This document shows positions 1 to 10,861 of a DNA stretch of 64,000 bases, piece after piece. The notes under the pieces are model-generated. The model saw nothing but the letters and a program-made list of their open reading frames with translations. It ran no database searches and was not told the origin of the DNA. The stretch's first letter is position 1. The number at the start of each line of letters is the position of its first letter. The translations under genes and the position numbers were made by a program. This DNA is from Halichondria panicea. Its lineage: Eukaryota; Porifera; Demospongiae; Suberitida; Halichondriidae. The stretch covers positions 2,681,001 through 2,745,000 of the forward strand of contig NC_087392.1 of assembly GCF_963675165.1 (NCBI RefSeq). Reading direction: 5' to 3'.

Positions 1-1
1 G

Positions 2-1659
2 TGGGCTGCCCCTGAGACATTCGCTGAGGGACTCTGTACATCACAAAGCAACGTGGTTAGTATTATGACTGGCTCTTTGTACTTTATAGTGTGTAATGAA
101 GGTAGTTTCTACAGTGTTACTAATGAGGACACTGTGTTTTCTTGGTTTCTCTACATGAGAAGCATTATTGTACAGTTAACCCTGTAGTCACCTCGACACA
201 TTTTGTTAACTCTTTGTTGTTCAATTCTGTCAATTTACTATCTCTCTCTTATTTCCCTCGTCAGTGGTCTTATGCTGTGACTCTATGGGAGATAATGACT
301 AAGGCTGAGTTCCCATACAGAGAGGTGGATAATAACAGGAGCATCCCCTCTCACCTCATGATGGGGGCCAGGTTGGAGCAGCCTCCTGACTGCCCAAATT
401 ACCTGTAAGTAACCTTAGTCCTGTACACTTCCCTGAGTGTTTATGTCGAACCGTATGAAGATTGAACTGTTTGCTCATGCCTGCACTTACATATGTCCTA
501 TTGTCTTCTTTGTAGGTATGAGTTGATGCAAGCTTGCTGGGAAAGTAAAGCTGAACAGAGACCCAATTTTGGCTACCTTCACAGTCGAATTGAGCAGATT
601 AATCAACAGCTAGCAATGGTTCAGGACGAATCACCCTTATCTACAAGAGTGGATGGACAATTGTACAGTCGGGAGAACTCCCAGGCGAGCTTAGATCACC
701 CTTCCTCCCACCAATCACGACGCAAACGAAGTGGACGAAGCAGTTTATCAAAGAACAGTCCCTCAATCATGCGGAGGAGTATCAACAGCCGAGTGAGCGC
801 AGCTGGCTCTGAGCATCTCAGTCTGACGTTTAGCGTGCTGAGTGGTGACCTGAGCGGCGAGTCTTCTAGTGAGGGGGAGGAGGGGCCTGAAATGCTGTCT
901 CCGTTGGCAGAATCTGTGGTTTACCAGATGATACCGTCTCTCCTCAAAGATGACCCTGAAAACGACGTGAAACACTTGCCTACTACCTCACCTATGAATC
1001 TCGTTAATTCTTTCCTGGACTCTAGTAACAAAAACACAATCGAACTTAAAACTTCAAATTATGCACCTACATGTATTCCGTCAACATTAATCAGCCCAGC
1101 ACCCACTACACCCTCCACTGTCACAACTCGACTCACCCCCTGGGAGACGAATTCCTACACCTCCAGTCAGTTTGCACCATCGACTCTTCGAAGTGACGAC
1201 TCAGCAAGCACCCAACGTGCGGCATCTTCTCCGAGCCCTGATCTCACCAGCAAATCATCAATGTTTGGCGAGGACACAAACTCAAACCCTCGATTCAGCT
1301 ACATATCTCACTCTAATGCAGACACAGTCAGTAAAGCATCTATCAGCGAATCAGTGGGTGCATCAAATCCAGGTATGGATGACTGCCCTCAACCACCACC
1401 TAACCAAAACTCAAATATGCACACCCATAGTAACGGGCATCCAAAAATAAATGGGGCAGTTTTGAATCACAGCCTTGAAAGAATTGCTGACGCAGCAGAC
1501 TCCAGTGAAGTGAACACCAATGATATTAACGACTACGAGGGCACGCACAGTGATACCAAGTCATCAGTGAAACCACCGACTGGTGGTGATAGAACTTCTC
1601 TAGGTCTTACTGACCTTTCCAGTGACCTAATGGCAACTTTTGATAGCTGGAATCTTTAG
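2..1659 (+). CDS. Protein tyrosine kinase, C-terminal part (gene runs off the left edge)
   Basis: Three exons are visible: 2-55, 265-404 and 516-1659, with donors gttagt and gtaagt and matching phases (0, then 2). They encode the C-lobe of a tyrosine kinase catalytic domain: the WAAPE segment, the VWSYAVTLWEI helix (subdomain IX), and the CPNYLYELMQACW and EQRPNF motifs of subdomains X-XI. A tail of about 330 residues follows that is rich in Ser, Thr, Pro and Asn and looks disordered. It contains possible phosphotyrosine sites such as VVYQMI and NDYEGT. The lack of any transmembrane or SH2 segment here is uninformative because the 5' part is outside the window. Oddity: the usually invariant Asp of the DVW motif is Asn (SNVW). 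The tail does not let me assign a family; a receptor tyrosine kinase is likely but not proven. Confidence 0.85.
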
Positions 1660-1880
1660 TGTTTTTACACCATTTTTTGTTTTGAGCTGAATTTCCACTG
1701 TTTTTATATATAATGTTCGTGTGTATAATTATGGTGCAGGGTAATTTCAATGGGATTTCAATATAACAACAGAAATCATGCAGCTGGACTACTGATCACA
1801 TGCATTGAAAGGACATACAAATAATACTGACAATATAATTATCATGCAGTTAAAATGGCTAAATGATCAATCATAATCTT

Positions 1881-1886
1881 TTTATT
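1881..1886 (-). promoter_or_regulatory. Polyadenylation signal AATAAA for the A20-like gene
   Basis: TTTATT on the + strand reads AATAAA on the - strand, about 150 nt beyond the stop codon of the A20-like gene. The stretch 1660-2036 between the two convergent genes holds only AT-rich 3' untranslated sequence, and I see nothing else in it. Confidence 0.5.
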
Positions 1887-2036
1887 GCAATATAATTATC
1901 TGCACATACTTATAAAACAACAACATACAACATACATAATTTATATACGCCTATAATTATACATGTTTTTTTATAGCTAATTATAATTAACTACACGAAC
2001 GTTTCAGAGTAACAAACAATATTATATACAAACGCT

Positions 2037-5000
2037 TTACACAAGAGGGAATTTATCAGGGGCTTTAAGACGAGTGGTCTCTTCATAACAATCAGGACAT
2101 AAATTTCTCAGGTCACGATATCCTTTGAATGAGCAGCCAGGAGTTGCACATAGTAGCTTTTCAAACGCACCTCCTCCTCCACCAACAGCTCCACCAACGG
2201 CTCCTCCAACTGTTTGTTGACGAGGCGGCTCCATATTCACTCCAAATGGCACTTCACCTTGTGAGGGTCGTGGTGGTATGTCGGGGGAAAGAGCTTGTTG
2301 GTTGAGGTGGTTTCGATATCCACCTTGTGCTCCAACATATCCAGGGTCTTGAATTTGGTGGGGAGGTGCTCTCTGCTGCTGCTGCTGCGGGGGGTTTTCA
2401 TACTGGTCATATGAGATACCCCGTCCATGAGGCGGAAGGCCTTGATTCTGGCCAGTAAATGGTTGATTTCCATACTGAGAGCCACCTTGTGTGAGAGGTA
2501 AAAATGGTTGATTTCCATATTGAGGGCCACCTTGTGTGAGAGGTACACCACCTTGACCTTGCATCCTGCCTTCAAGCTGCTGCTGATAGTTGGGTTGAGT
2601 GGGCTGTCCTTGAGGCGTGGACATCACTGGATGTTGTTGTGTCAGCATTTTTTGGGTAATTTCGGCATGCGTTCGACAGAGGACATTAGAGCCAGTATCC
2701 CTATTTCCTGTACACACAAAGCACTGTGTGCCTCCCCCTGACACACTCATACCTTCCATTGCAGCGTTGAGGTGCATAATTGGAGCAGTGGCCATTCCTC
2801 TAGTACCTTGAGTATTTCGTCTCGGCTTGGGGATGGGTCTTTCACTTTGCTGAGGATAAACAGGATGTTGTTGAGTGGCAGCGTAAGTACGACCAGTGTG
2901 CATGTTGCAATTATCACAAAATCCATTCTGTGTTCGCAATCCTCTGCAGTCAATGTTCATGCACTTTTCGTATTGCGGTTGATATACAGGGGCTGTCTTC
3001 TGGCGTGGCAGCTGATTTGTAACGCATACATTGCATAAACCATGAACGTCAGCATAGTTAGCGCAATCTTTCGTTTGACACTGTTCATAAATTGGCTTTT
3101 GAACAAACTGTTCTGTTCGAGTCTCGGTCTTCGTCTTTTCCATGAAGCAGGTGGAACACAAACCACCATACTCTTGGTCCGCATAAAATGTCCTACACTG
3201 AGGACATTTGCCATCGGCACAGTGGGATTGAGCACTTGGCTGGGGAGGTTGCTGCTGTACGTTCCTGTGCGGTTGAGCACTTGGCTGGATATGTTGTTGC
3301 TGTACGTTCCTGATACGCTGTTCAAACTGAGCGGGCTTGGGGGGTGGAGCTTGGGGTTGACTAGCTGCCTGAAAGCCCTGAGCTGGAGACTGGTCTACTT
3401 CTTTCAGTATTCGTTCCATGTCTCTCTCAAAGCATTTCGAGCAGTAAAAAAGAGTATCTGCGGTTCCAAAAAACTCACAGTTGGGAGTGGGGCAATTTTT
3501 TCTGGCATTTCGATCTTGTGCTATCGGTGGCTGCTCTGTATTAGGTGGCCCTGGAATGGTTTCATAGATGTGATTATCTTTTCCAGGAGAGGGATCCAAG
3601 CTACCTCCTTGGTAGCATGTTTCACACATGCCAAGGTAGTTAGGATGTCCTGGGTTGGAGCATTTGGGGCACTTGATTGAGCCAGAATTGTTTGGACTGT
3701 TACCACCACCGTTGCTAAAGTTTTGTTGTGGTGGGGCATTCAATTCGTTTTGAGAATATTTTCTTTCAGTGGCACTAGCAACTTGCCTCTCCTTCTGCAG
3801 ACATCCCGAGCACATTCCAACTTCGGAACCAGGGTCAGCGTATGCTCCACAATCATTAATGCACTTCTGCCCTCCATTTGGAGGACTTGGCTGAAAGTTC
3901 TGACGAAATTGCTGTTGTTGTTGACCACCATGTTGGACATCTTGTTCGTTTCGTAACTGTTTCTCGTGGCACTGATAGCACAAACCGCCCTTGTGAGGGT
4001 CCCCCTGCATTCCACAATGATTAATACATTTCTGATTGTTTCCGTGCTTCTGTGGAGACGATTGTTTGGAATAAAACATGTCTTCTTCATTTCTAGCAGA
4101 TTGCTGGGGTTGCTGTGCCTGGTAGTTCTTGTAGCAACGTGAGCACATGCCTGCTTTCTCAGGGTCCCCATATGAACCACAATTGTTGATGCACTTTGGC
4201 CTGTCTTGATCACCAACAGTAGTTGAAGATGACACATGAACAGAACGTCGTTTAGGTTGGGCTGGATTTGGTTGACGAGAATCGTAAGGTTGGGGTTGCC
4301 CTGTGCGTTTTTGCGGCTGATTCCCGAAATGAGCTTCACTACATGCATCAATAAATCCTGATAGAAGTGGTTTCAAATAAGCTGGTCTTTCAGCAATTGA
4401 TAACTGTGCACAGACAATGCTTTTACTCGTAATAAATGGATCACCCACAGATGAGATTCTGGTGGTACGGAGGTAGTCCATAATGAGAGCAGGCGGTTCT
4501 TCCATTTTGAGGGTAAATCGAACTGGGAGCACCTCACCGTGAACGTCTGTCAGCGGAAGAGTAAACATACCTTGGCTGTACTCAGAATGGTACTCAATAG
4601 CAACCAAGGCAACAAAGTGACCTCCAATGTAGGCCAGAGGTAGTGGATTCTTCTTACACGAGCTCGATTCCCATAGCAGTGGAAGATAGATGCCGTGAAA
4701 GTTGATTTGCTGTAGCGTGCCACCAGTAGCTTGAGATCGTATCTTCGGAGCTGCATACATTATGATCGGTCGACGAAGAACGTTGGCAAGCACAAAAATG
4801 TGGAAATCGTCAAGGCTTTCCAAAGGCTGTCCATGAGGGGTGTCTAGTGATGCTTGAGAAACCACCATTCGCCACTCTTTATCCCACTGATGATCTTCCA
4901 GCTCTATCCCCATTTGAAGATTTTCAATGCCCCGGCTATGCTTCCATCGACGATGCAGTTGGGTGCTGCTAGAATTTGCAAGTGCTGTGTGGACAGCTCG

Positions 5001-6203
5001 ACGAAGAGCAAAATTTCGATCTTGAAATCCCCACATACTCAGAGATGCGGAATGGAGGAGACAGTTGCCATCTCCAGTGGTGATGAGGGGCACCAGGCGA
5101 GTTGCCGATCGACACCAGTTCAGGCATTTTTCTTGTTCAAGGTTCTGTTGTACACCCTTGTCAATCAAACGATCAAACACGAACTGTTGGAAATCGGGAG
5201 GGTAAGCATCTAGGTTTGGTAGTGTGAGAGTGAAAATTGGCACAGTTGCAAAGAAGTTTGTTCCTCCAGGTGGTGCTTGAATTACCCAGTCTTGTTGAAT
5301 GACTGATCGACATTGGCTAGTCTTTTCCAAGTCTGTTGATGAGATACTTCGAGGGAGAGATTTTTGCCGTAGCCGAGGGACAGGAGGTGCACCTTGCTGG
5401 TTGCCATAGTGGGATTGCTGGGGGATGGCCCTTTGGTTGCCATTTTGAGAATTTTGGCCAGCAGCTTGCTGATTATCATACTGAGGCTGTTGTTGCACAA
5501 TATTTTCTTGGTTGCCGTAGTGAAGCTGCTGTCGACTCACAGGTTCTTGGTATGGTACACCAAACGGAGGTTGCTGTTGGTTGCCATGTTGAGGCTGCTG
5601 TCGACCCATAGCTTGGTTACCATACTGAGGTTTCTGCTGCCCTTGGTTGACGTTCTGAGGCTGTTGTCGACCAATAGGTCCTTGGTTACCATACGGAGGT
5701 TGCTGTTGTAGCATAGGTTCTCCGAAGCTATGCTGAGGCTGTTGTCGACCCATAGGTCCTTGGTTACCATACTGAGGTTGCTGTTGCCCTATAGGTTCTT
5801 GATTGCCGTGTTGAGGCTGTTGTCGACCCATAGGTTCTTGGTTACCGTACTGAGGTTGCTGTTGTAGTCCGGGGCCATGAGGATGTTGTCGACTCATAGA
5901 TTCTTGGTTACCATATTGGGGTTGTTGTTGTTGTCCCAAAGGATCTTGGTTTCTATATTGCTGTCGTTGCACATATTGAGATGGTTGATAATCCACACCT
6001 GGCTGATGAGGATGCTGTTGACCAAGCACTTGCTGGTTGCCATATTGACTTTGTCGATCCATAGGTTGCTGGTTGTCATAAAAAGCTTGAGACCTGCCGC
6101 CTGGGGGGTTGTCATGTTCATTCCTGTGCTGATGCTGCTGAGGAGGGGGTCCTTGGTGACGCTGGGGCTCACGCTGCTGTCCTGAGTGGTATTGAGCAGC
6201 CAT
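2037..6203 (-). CDS. A20-like OTU deubiquitinase with a Gln-rich repeat N-terminus and about ten A20-type zinc fingers
   Basis: This is a single uninterrupted frame of 1388 residues. Residues 1-270 are imperfect Gln-rich repeats around PQYGNQ. An OTU cysteine-protease domain spans about 300-620. Its GDGNCLLHS motif supplies Asp378 and Cys381, and GGHFVAL supplies His529. The MWGFQDRNFALRRA and HIFVLANVLRRPI segments are typical of the TNFAIP3/A20 branch. From residue 670 on there are roughly ten Cys4 A20-type fingers (for example CINNCGSYGD...CSRC), the last close to the C-terminus (CATPGCSFKG...CPDC). Vertebrate A20 has seven fingers and no Gln-rich leader. A20 proteins edit ubiquitin chains and restrain NF-kB signalling; by homology this protein should bind and cleave ubiquitin chains. 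Absence of introns could reflect retroposition. Orthology to TNFAIP3 rather than to a related OTU/A20 protein is likely but unproven. Confidence 0.88.
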   Translation of the reverse strand: MAAQYHSGQQREPQRHQGPPPQQHQHRNEHDNPPGGRSQAFYDNQQPMDRQSQYGNQQVLGQQHPHQPGVDYQPSQYVQRQQYRNQDPLGQQQQPQYGNQESMSRQHPHGPGLQQQPQYGNQEPMGRQQPQHGNQEPIGQQQPQYGNQGPMGRQQPQHSFGEPMLQQQPPYGNQGPIGRQQPQNVNQGQQKPQYGNQAMGRQQPQHGNQQQPPFGVPYQEPVSRQQLHYGNQENIVQQQPQYDNQQAAGQNSQNGNQRAIPQQSHYGNQQGAPPVPRLRQKSLPRSISSTDLEKTSQCRSVIQQDWVIQAPPGGTNFFATVPIFTLTLPNLDAYPPDFQQFVFDRLIDKGVQQNLEQEKCLNWCRSATRLVPLITTGDGNCLLHSASLSMWGFQDRNFALRRAVHTALANSSSTQLHRRWKHSRGIENLQMGIELEDHQWDKEWRMVVSQASLDTPHGQPLESLDDFHIFVLANVLRRPIIMYAAPKIRSQATGGTLQQINFHGIYLPLLWESSSCKKNPLPLAYIGGHFVALVAIEYHSEYSQGMFTLPLTDVHGEVLPVRFTLKMEEPPALIMDYLRTTRISSVGDPFITSKSIVCAQLSIAERPAYLKPLLSGFIDACSEAHFGNQPQKRTGQPQPYDSRQPNPAQPKRRSVHVSSSTTVGDQDRPKCINNCGSYGDPEKAGMCSRCYKNYQAQQPQQSARNEEDMFYSKQSSPQKHGNNQKCINHCGMQGDPHKGGLCYQCHEKQLRNEQDVQHGGQQQQQFRQNFQPSPPNGGQKCINDCGAYADPGSEVGMCSGCLQKERQVASATERKYSQNELNAPPQQNFSNGGGNSPNNSGSIKCPKCSNPGHPNYLGMCETCYQGGSLDPSPGKDNHIYETIPGPPNTEQPPIAQDRNARKNCPTPNCEFFGTADTLFYCSKCFERDMERILKEVDQSPAQGFQAASQPQAPPPKPAQFEQRIRNVQQQHIQPSAQPHRNVQQQPPQPSAQSHCADGKCPQCRTFYADQEYGGLCSTCFMEKTKTETRTEQFVQKPIYEQCQTKDCANYADVHGLCNVCVTNQLPRQKTAPVYQPQYEKCMNIDCRGLRTQNGFCDNCNMHTGRTYAATQQHPVYPQQSERPIPKPRRNTQGTRGMATAPIMHLNAAMEGMSVSGGGTQCFVCTGNRDTGSNVLCRTHAEITQKMLTQQHPVMSTPQGQPTQPNYQQQLEGRMQGQGGVPLTQGGPQYGNQPFLPLTQGGSQYGNQPFTGQNQGLPPHGRGISYDQYENPPQQQQQRAPPHQIQDPGYVGAQGGYRNHLNQQALSPDIPPRPSQGEVPFGVNMEPPRQQTVGGAVGGAVGGGGGAFEKLLCATPGCSFKGYRDLRNLCPDCYEETTRLKAPDKFPLV

Positions 6204-7903
6204 GATATATCACCAAAGTCACAACCTTTTATGGGATTCGCTGGTTCTGACACCAACACACACTAGTACCGCTTCAATGAGCAACGTAATTTAGATATGG
6301 AGGAGCTTTATTCTTGCACTGCAGACCTGATCACAACCTGCAGCAATTAGTAAATAAAGCGCTGTTAGAATATTAATGGGAGCTAATATCACGTTGTCAA
6401 GTTATATAAGCATTCACAGATGTACAGTTATGATTGTATTCTCAAGGTATAATTTGGTAAGGGTCATCCTGATATAAAACATATACCGTACACATACAGT
6501 GTACATGTAGTAATAATATAGTAATTATGTCTTATATCACGTTGTCAAGCTATATAAGCATTCACAGATGTACAGTTATTGTCAAGCTGTTATTGTAATA
6601 ATTAGACAACCATAAAATATTATGCATTTTTATAAGGCTCCGAAAACATGACGCGACATTTATTTATACGATCAACTTATTTCCATCGCCGCGATTTCAA
6701 TGGGGATTGTAAGACCTCGAACTAATTGTGCAATACAAAATGTGATAGCCGCTCGAATAAATAGCATTAGCTAGTATCACGTATTATTTCTAGCACTAGG
6801 TACAGCATGAATCCTCGTGTGGTATGCAATACTATTATACAGGCTGCTCGCTCTCGAGCTTGTTTCCTTACAATTATCAATCTCATGCTATAACTACATG
6901 TAGTCTCATGCTATTATCTCTATTATATACACTCACTCACCACAATATCACTAACTGGCAGATTTGTTCTTTGAGTTAGAAAATTTCAACCATCGACATC
7001 CGAGTCGTACTGAAGAGATAATCATAAAAACAACCATTTGAAGCAGAAAACAAAACAGAGGAGATAAGGTTCTACATTTTTTGTAGCAGTCAGTATGTAC
7101 GAGCACATCAGATATAAGACCGACCCATTTAATAATGTAAATACAATGATTCGATGATAGGAGCATAAATCTGAATGGTTGTACAGCTCAGTACAGGGGT
7201 GTGGCTGTATCTCATAGTTTGTTTCACTATATTATACCACATTCTTAGTCGAACTCCCAATTTATTGTCAGAGGCTCTCTCAGGGCAAAATCAAGGAGAT
7301 CAAAGACTAGTAGATATACCTACACAGTACTGGTAGTTTACGTTTTACATGACCAACTTTATATACCTGTACACCTAATTACAACGTATGAGCCTAGCCT
7401 AGCCTATAGATATATACATATAATTATACCTGCTTTCAAGAGAGTAGAATTTGTCAAAGCACTTTAATAATGCAGTCGCGCACACCTCATGTGATTTGTA
7501 TTAACAGACTATCAATGAAGACGTAGACATACGTATATACAATATAATCAGCTCGGGAAAGAACCCGGGACTTTCCTGCTACACAATAATTAATTATGGT
7601 AAGCATAGGTCACGCCCACAAAACTTTTTACTGCGCATGCGCGAGAATGGACAAGGTACATGTACAATGGAAAACACACTTGCAAAAATCACTTAGAATT
7701 GTTGTGCGTGTGTGTAGTAACACCCTTTTTTCTTCTACGCTTGGAGGGAATTAACTCGCACTAAGTTGGAATTGTAATCATGATGTAGCAACATTGTGTT
7801 CATTTTCAAAATGGTACGTATGAGACATAATTTCTGTAACGGTAATTAAATCAAAGATGAGATAAAAAAATAATCCTAACTATAAATTGTTCCAAAAAGT
7901 AGT
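6204..7903. other. Gene-free spacer between the A20-like and HSP70-kinase genes
   Basis: There is no convincing coding potential; the longest frame, near 6951-7166 on the - strand, has no recognisable domain. The stretch contains the direct repeat listed separately. It also contains a TGCGCATGCGC palindrome near 7632, a sequence known as an NRF-1 site in animals but also found inside repeats elsewhere in this window. The promoter of the A20-like gene should lie just above 6203. Confidence 0.5.
6381..6592. repeat. Direct repeat, two copies of about 50 bp
   Basis: The block reading ATCACGTTGTCAAG, then TATATAAGCATTCACAGATG, then TACAGTTAT occurs at about 6388-6431 and again at about 6536-6580, with very few differences. 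The copies lie about 150 bp apart in the upstream flank of the A20-like gene. Confidence 0.8.
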
Positions 7904-10861
7904 TTAAGCTGTTCTCTGCAGCTGGGATAGTTCCCTCAGTACAGCATCCATTGTGGGTCTTTTGTCTTGATTCATTTCAATGCAGCGGTGAATGAGAGGA
8001 ACCACCTGCACCCATGCAATTTGCCCAATGAGCTCTTCCCGATCCTCGATTGAAGGCATTTCACGTGTGCATGCTTCAATTAGAACAATGCCAACGCTGA
8101 AAACGTCCATTTTGGGTGACTGTTGGTACGGGCTGAAAGCTTCTGGGGCTGCATAGAGTGGGTTGCCAGGGCCAGTCGTGGCTTGGTTGGATACAAAATT
8201 AGTGGAGCCAAAATCTGAGAGCTTAGCTTTCCACGTCATTGGAGGGACTAAAGGATCAAGCAGAACATTAGCAGAACTCACATCACGATGGATGATGGGT
8301 TTTGGCTGCATTAGATGAAGGTAGTTGAGAGCTTTGACAACGTCTGATGCTATGGATAGAAATTCCTTTTGAGTAAGTGGGGCCGTGGCTAGTCGACATC
8401 TCAAACTAGTACTCATTAGCTCCATGAGGATGATGGGTGTTCCTTCTCTGGTGGCACCAAAGAACTGTACAATATGAGGATGACGTGCTCGAGCAGACAT
8501 GTTCATTTCGCGAGTGAAGAGGCGGATGTTATTGGCAGAGATGATTTCACTGTGCAGCACTTTAGCAGCAACTCTTTGACCACGAAATTCAGCGACTTTG
8601 ATGACACCCCAGGCTCCACGACCTATTTCCTCTTCTGTCAAGTAGATCTCAGCTCGTGCTACAACCCAGGAAGGCTGTGACTCTTGCATTAACCTCGATT
8701 CTAGAGCATGTGCTTCAGCCTGTGCCAATCTACTAGCCACGTCCTCAGAATGTGCCTCTGACACTGTCAGTCTGTTTGTTAGATCTCTTGTGGTAATTTC
8801 TAATGTCGCTGATAGTTCTTTTGATAGTTTAGTTTGTTGTCTGGAAATAGCAAGCATTGCTTCAAGGTCTTTAACCTGTACCTCAGATCTTGTTAGTCTG
8901 TCTTGCAGTAAGTCGAATAGTGCAGGATCAGAATTACCCTGGTATGGTGTTGTTGGCATGTCATGGAGCAACGGAGAGATCTTAGTTTTCATACAATGGT
9001 ATGCTTTCTCAAGCTCTTTCTTCAAATCTTCTAATTCTTGTGCTGTCGGGTATTTAGTGTCCACCCGCTCAATAACCTCTGTACACCTCGTAGAAATGCT
9101 ATTACACTCCAAACAAAGCTGATCCATGTTTTCTACCACAGAAGTAGCGTAAATCTCAAGTTGCTGTTTCGCAACAACAATGGTATCTTGTTCTTCGGAT
9201 TCGGCTTTAAATATTTCTTCCTCTAAGAGTATGTGTTCTAACTCTTCTGGTGTAAGACATTTCTTACATGGCATCACTGTGAACTTTTCAGACTTACCAC
9301 TGATTTTATCAACAACAAACACCATAATAATTGTGTTGCGATCTACACTGAATGTTACTTCAATCATAGGCACTTTTTCAGTGGCGGCTGGAGAAATGGT
9401 AGTAAAATCAAATACCCCAAGGCAGTTATTGTTGTTTGTCTCACAACTTTCTCCTTCAAAAATGCAAATAGGAATACGGATGTCAGTGCTTGGCTCTGTT
9501 TCGAGTGATCTACCAAGATTTACTTCTGTACCCTCACTGAACAAATCTAAGCAGAACCCCCCGGCCAAGTTCTTCCCCACAGTGAAACTTTGCGACTCCA
9601 TCTTTGGAATAGTTGAGTTACGCTTGATTAGAGATGTCATCACACCGCCAGCAGTTTCGATACCAAGAGACAGAGGTGTAATGTCGAGCAGCAGCAAGTC
9701 TTGAACCTCCTCGCTTTTGTCACCACTAAGAATTGCAGCTTGCACTGCAGCACCGTAGGCCACAGCTTCATCAGGATTGATGGATTTGTTGAGCTCTTTA
9801 CCATTGAAGAAGTCTTGGAGGAGTTTCTGAATCTTTGGAATACGAGTGGATCCACCAACCAACACTACGTCGTCAATTTCGCCCCTGGACAATTCTGAAT
9901 CACAGAGTGCTTTCTCAACGGGCTCTAACGTACGCTGGAACAAAGCGGCACAAATTTCTTCGAAACTGGCGCGAGTAATCTTGGTGTAGAAATTAATCCC
10001 TTTAAAAAATGAATCAATTTCAATGCTTGCCTCGGTGCAAGAAGACAATGTTCTTTTAGCTCTCTCACAAGCAGTCCGAAGGAGACACAAGGATGTCATG
10101 TTGCCAGAAAGATCCTTCTTGAAATTCGTCTCAAATTCGTCCACAAAAAAGTCTACCAAGCAGTTATCAAAATCTTCACCTCCAAGGTGAGCGTCCCCAG
10201 CTATAGATTTTACTTCAATGATTCCATCTTGTATAGTTGCAACGCATACATTGAGAAAACCACCACCAAAGTCAAAAACCAGAACATTGCGTTCAAAAAC
10301 TATCTTTTGATCAAAACTGAATGCAATAGCAGCTGCTATAGGCTCGTTAACGATTCGAAGCACGTTGAGCCCAGAAATGACACCAGCATCTTTAGTAACC
10401 TGTCGTTGAAAGTCATTGAAATTGGCTGGGATAGTAACAACAGCATCAGTCACAGTCGTTCCAAGGTAAGCTTCAGCGGTCTCCTTCATCTTGGTGAAAA
10501 TCATAGCTAAGATATGTTCGATGTGCAGTTCTTTTACTTTACCATAGTACTCGACTCTAATCATGGGATGAACGCCTTTCTCGACAACTTCAAAATGCAG
10601 CCTTTTATCAGAGATCAGGTCATGGCTACGTCGACCTATTAAACGCTTAGCATTAAAAATGGTATTGACTGGGTGTAAGTGGGCTTGGCTCTTGGCAGTA
10701 TCTCCGATAAGTCGTTTGATGTCAGTGAAGGCCACACAGCTTGGGGTAGTATGACTTCCCCACTCATTAGGGATAACGTTTACTTTGCCATGTTGGAGCA
10801 CAGCAACGCAAGAGTAAGTGGTGCCAAGATCAATACCAATTGCTGGTCCTCGTTTATCCAT
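7904..10861 (-). CDS. HSP70-protein kinase fusion protein
   Basis: This is one open frame of 985 residues. Residues 1-390 are an HSP70 ATPase domain with GIDLGTTYSCVAV, a FDFGGG phosphate-2 loop and VLVGGSTRIPKIQ. Residues 390-560 are a recognisable but divergent substrate-binding domain (DITPLSLGIETAGG present, the usual NGIL signature altered). Residues 560-735 are a helical, coiled-coil linker; the cytosolic EEVD tail is missing. Residues 739-985 are a complete protein kinase domain: GRGAWG loop, VAAK lysine (767), HRDVSSAN catalytic loop (Asp860, Asn865), DFG (Asp883) and AAPE. All catalytic residues are present, so activity is expected. The sequence resembles TKL/dual-type kinases abundant in sponges. 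A 5' UTR intron lies at about 10869-10929. Joining both domains in an unspliced frame argues against an annotation or assembly fusion. Confidence 0.9.
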   Translation of the reverse strand: MDKRGPAIGIDLGTTYSCVAVLQHGKVNVIPNEWGSHTTPSCVAFTDIKRLIGDTAKSQAHLHPVNTIFNAKRLIGRRSHDLISDKRLHFEVVEKGVHPMIRVEYYGKVKELHIEHILAMIFTKMKETAEAYLGTTVTDAVVTIPANFNDFQRQVTKDAGVISGLNVLRIVNEPIAAAIAFSFDQKIVFERNVLVFDFGGGFLNVCVATIQDGIIEVKSIAGDAHLGGEDFDNCLVDFFVDEFETNFKKDLSGNMTSLCLLRTACERAKRTLSSCTEASIEIDSFFKGINFYTKITRASFEEICAALFQRTLEPVEKALCDSELSRGEIDDVVLVGGSTRIPKIQKLLQDFFNGKELNKSINPDEAVAYGAAVQAAILSGDKSEEVQDLLLLDITPLSLGIETAGGVMTSLIKRNSTIPKMESQSFTVGKNLAGGFCLDLFSEGTEVNLGRSLETEPSTDIRIPICIFEGESCETNNNNCLGVFDFTTISPAATEKVPMIEVTFSVDRNTIIMVFVVDKISGKSEKFTVMPCKKCLTPEELEHILLEEEIFKAESEEQDTIVVAKQQLEIYATSVVENMDQLCLECNSISTRCTEVIERVDTKYPTAQELEDLKKELEKAYHCMKTKISPLLHDMPTTPYQGNSDPALFDLLQDRLTRSEVQVKDLEAMLAISRQQTKLSKELSATLEITTRDLTNRLTVSEAHSEDVASRLAQAEAHALESRLMQESQPSWVVARAEIYLTEEEIGRGAWGVIKVAEFRGQRVAAKVLHSEIISANNIRLFTREMNMSARARHPHIVQFFGATREGTPIILMELMSTSLRCRLATAPLTQKEFLSIASDVVKALNYLHLMQPKPIIHRDVSSANVLLDPLVPPMTWKAKLSDFGSTNFVSNQATTGPGNPLYAAPEAFSPYQQSPKMDVFSVGIVLIEACTREMPSIEDREELIGQIAWVQVVPLIHRCIEMNQDKRPTMDAVLRELSQLQRTA

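Noticed and set aside
2237-6259. Many open frames on both strands opposite or inside the A20-like gene
   Set aside because: They follow from the Gln-rich repeat composition and are out of frame with the gene; none has a domain.
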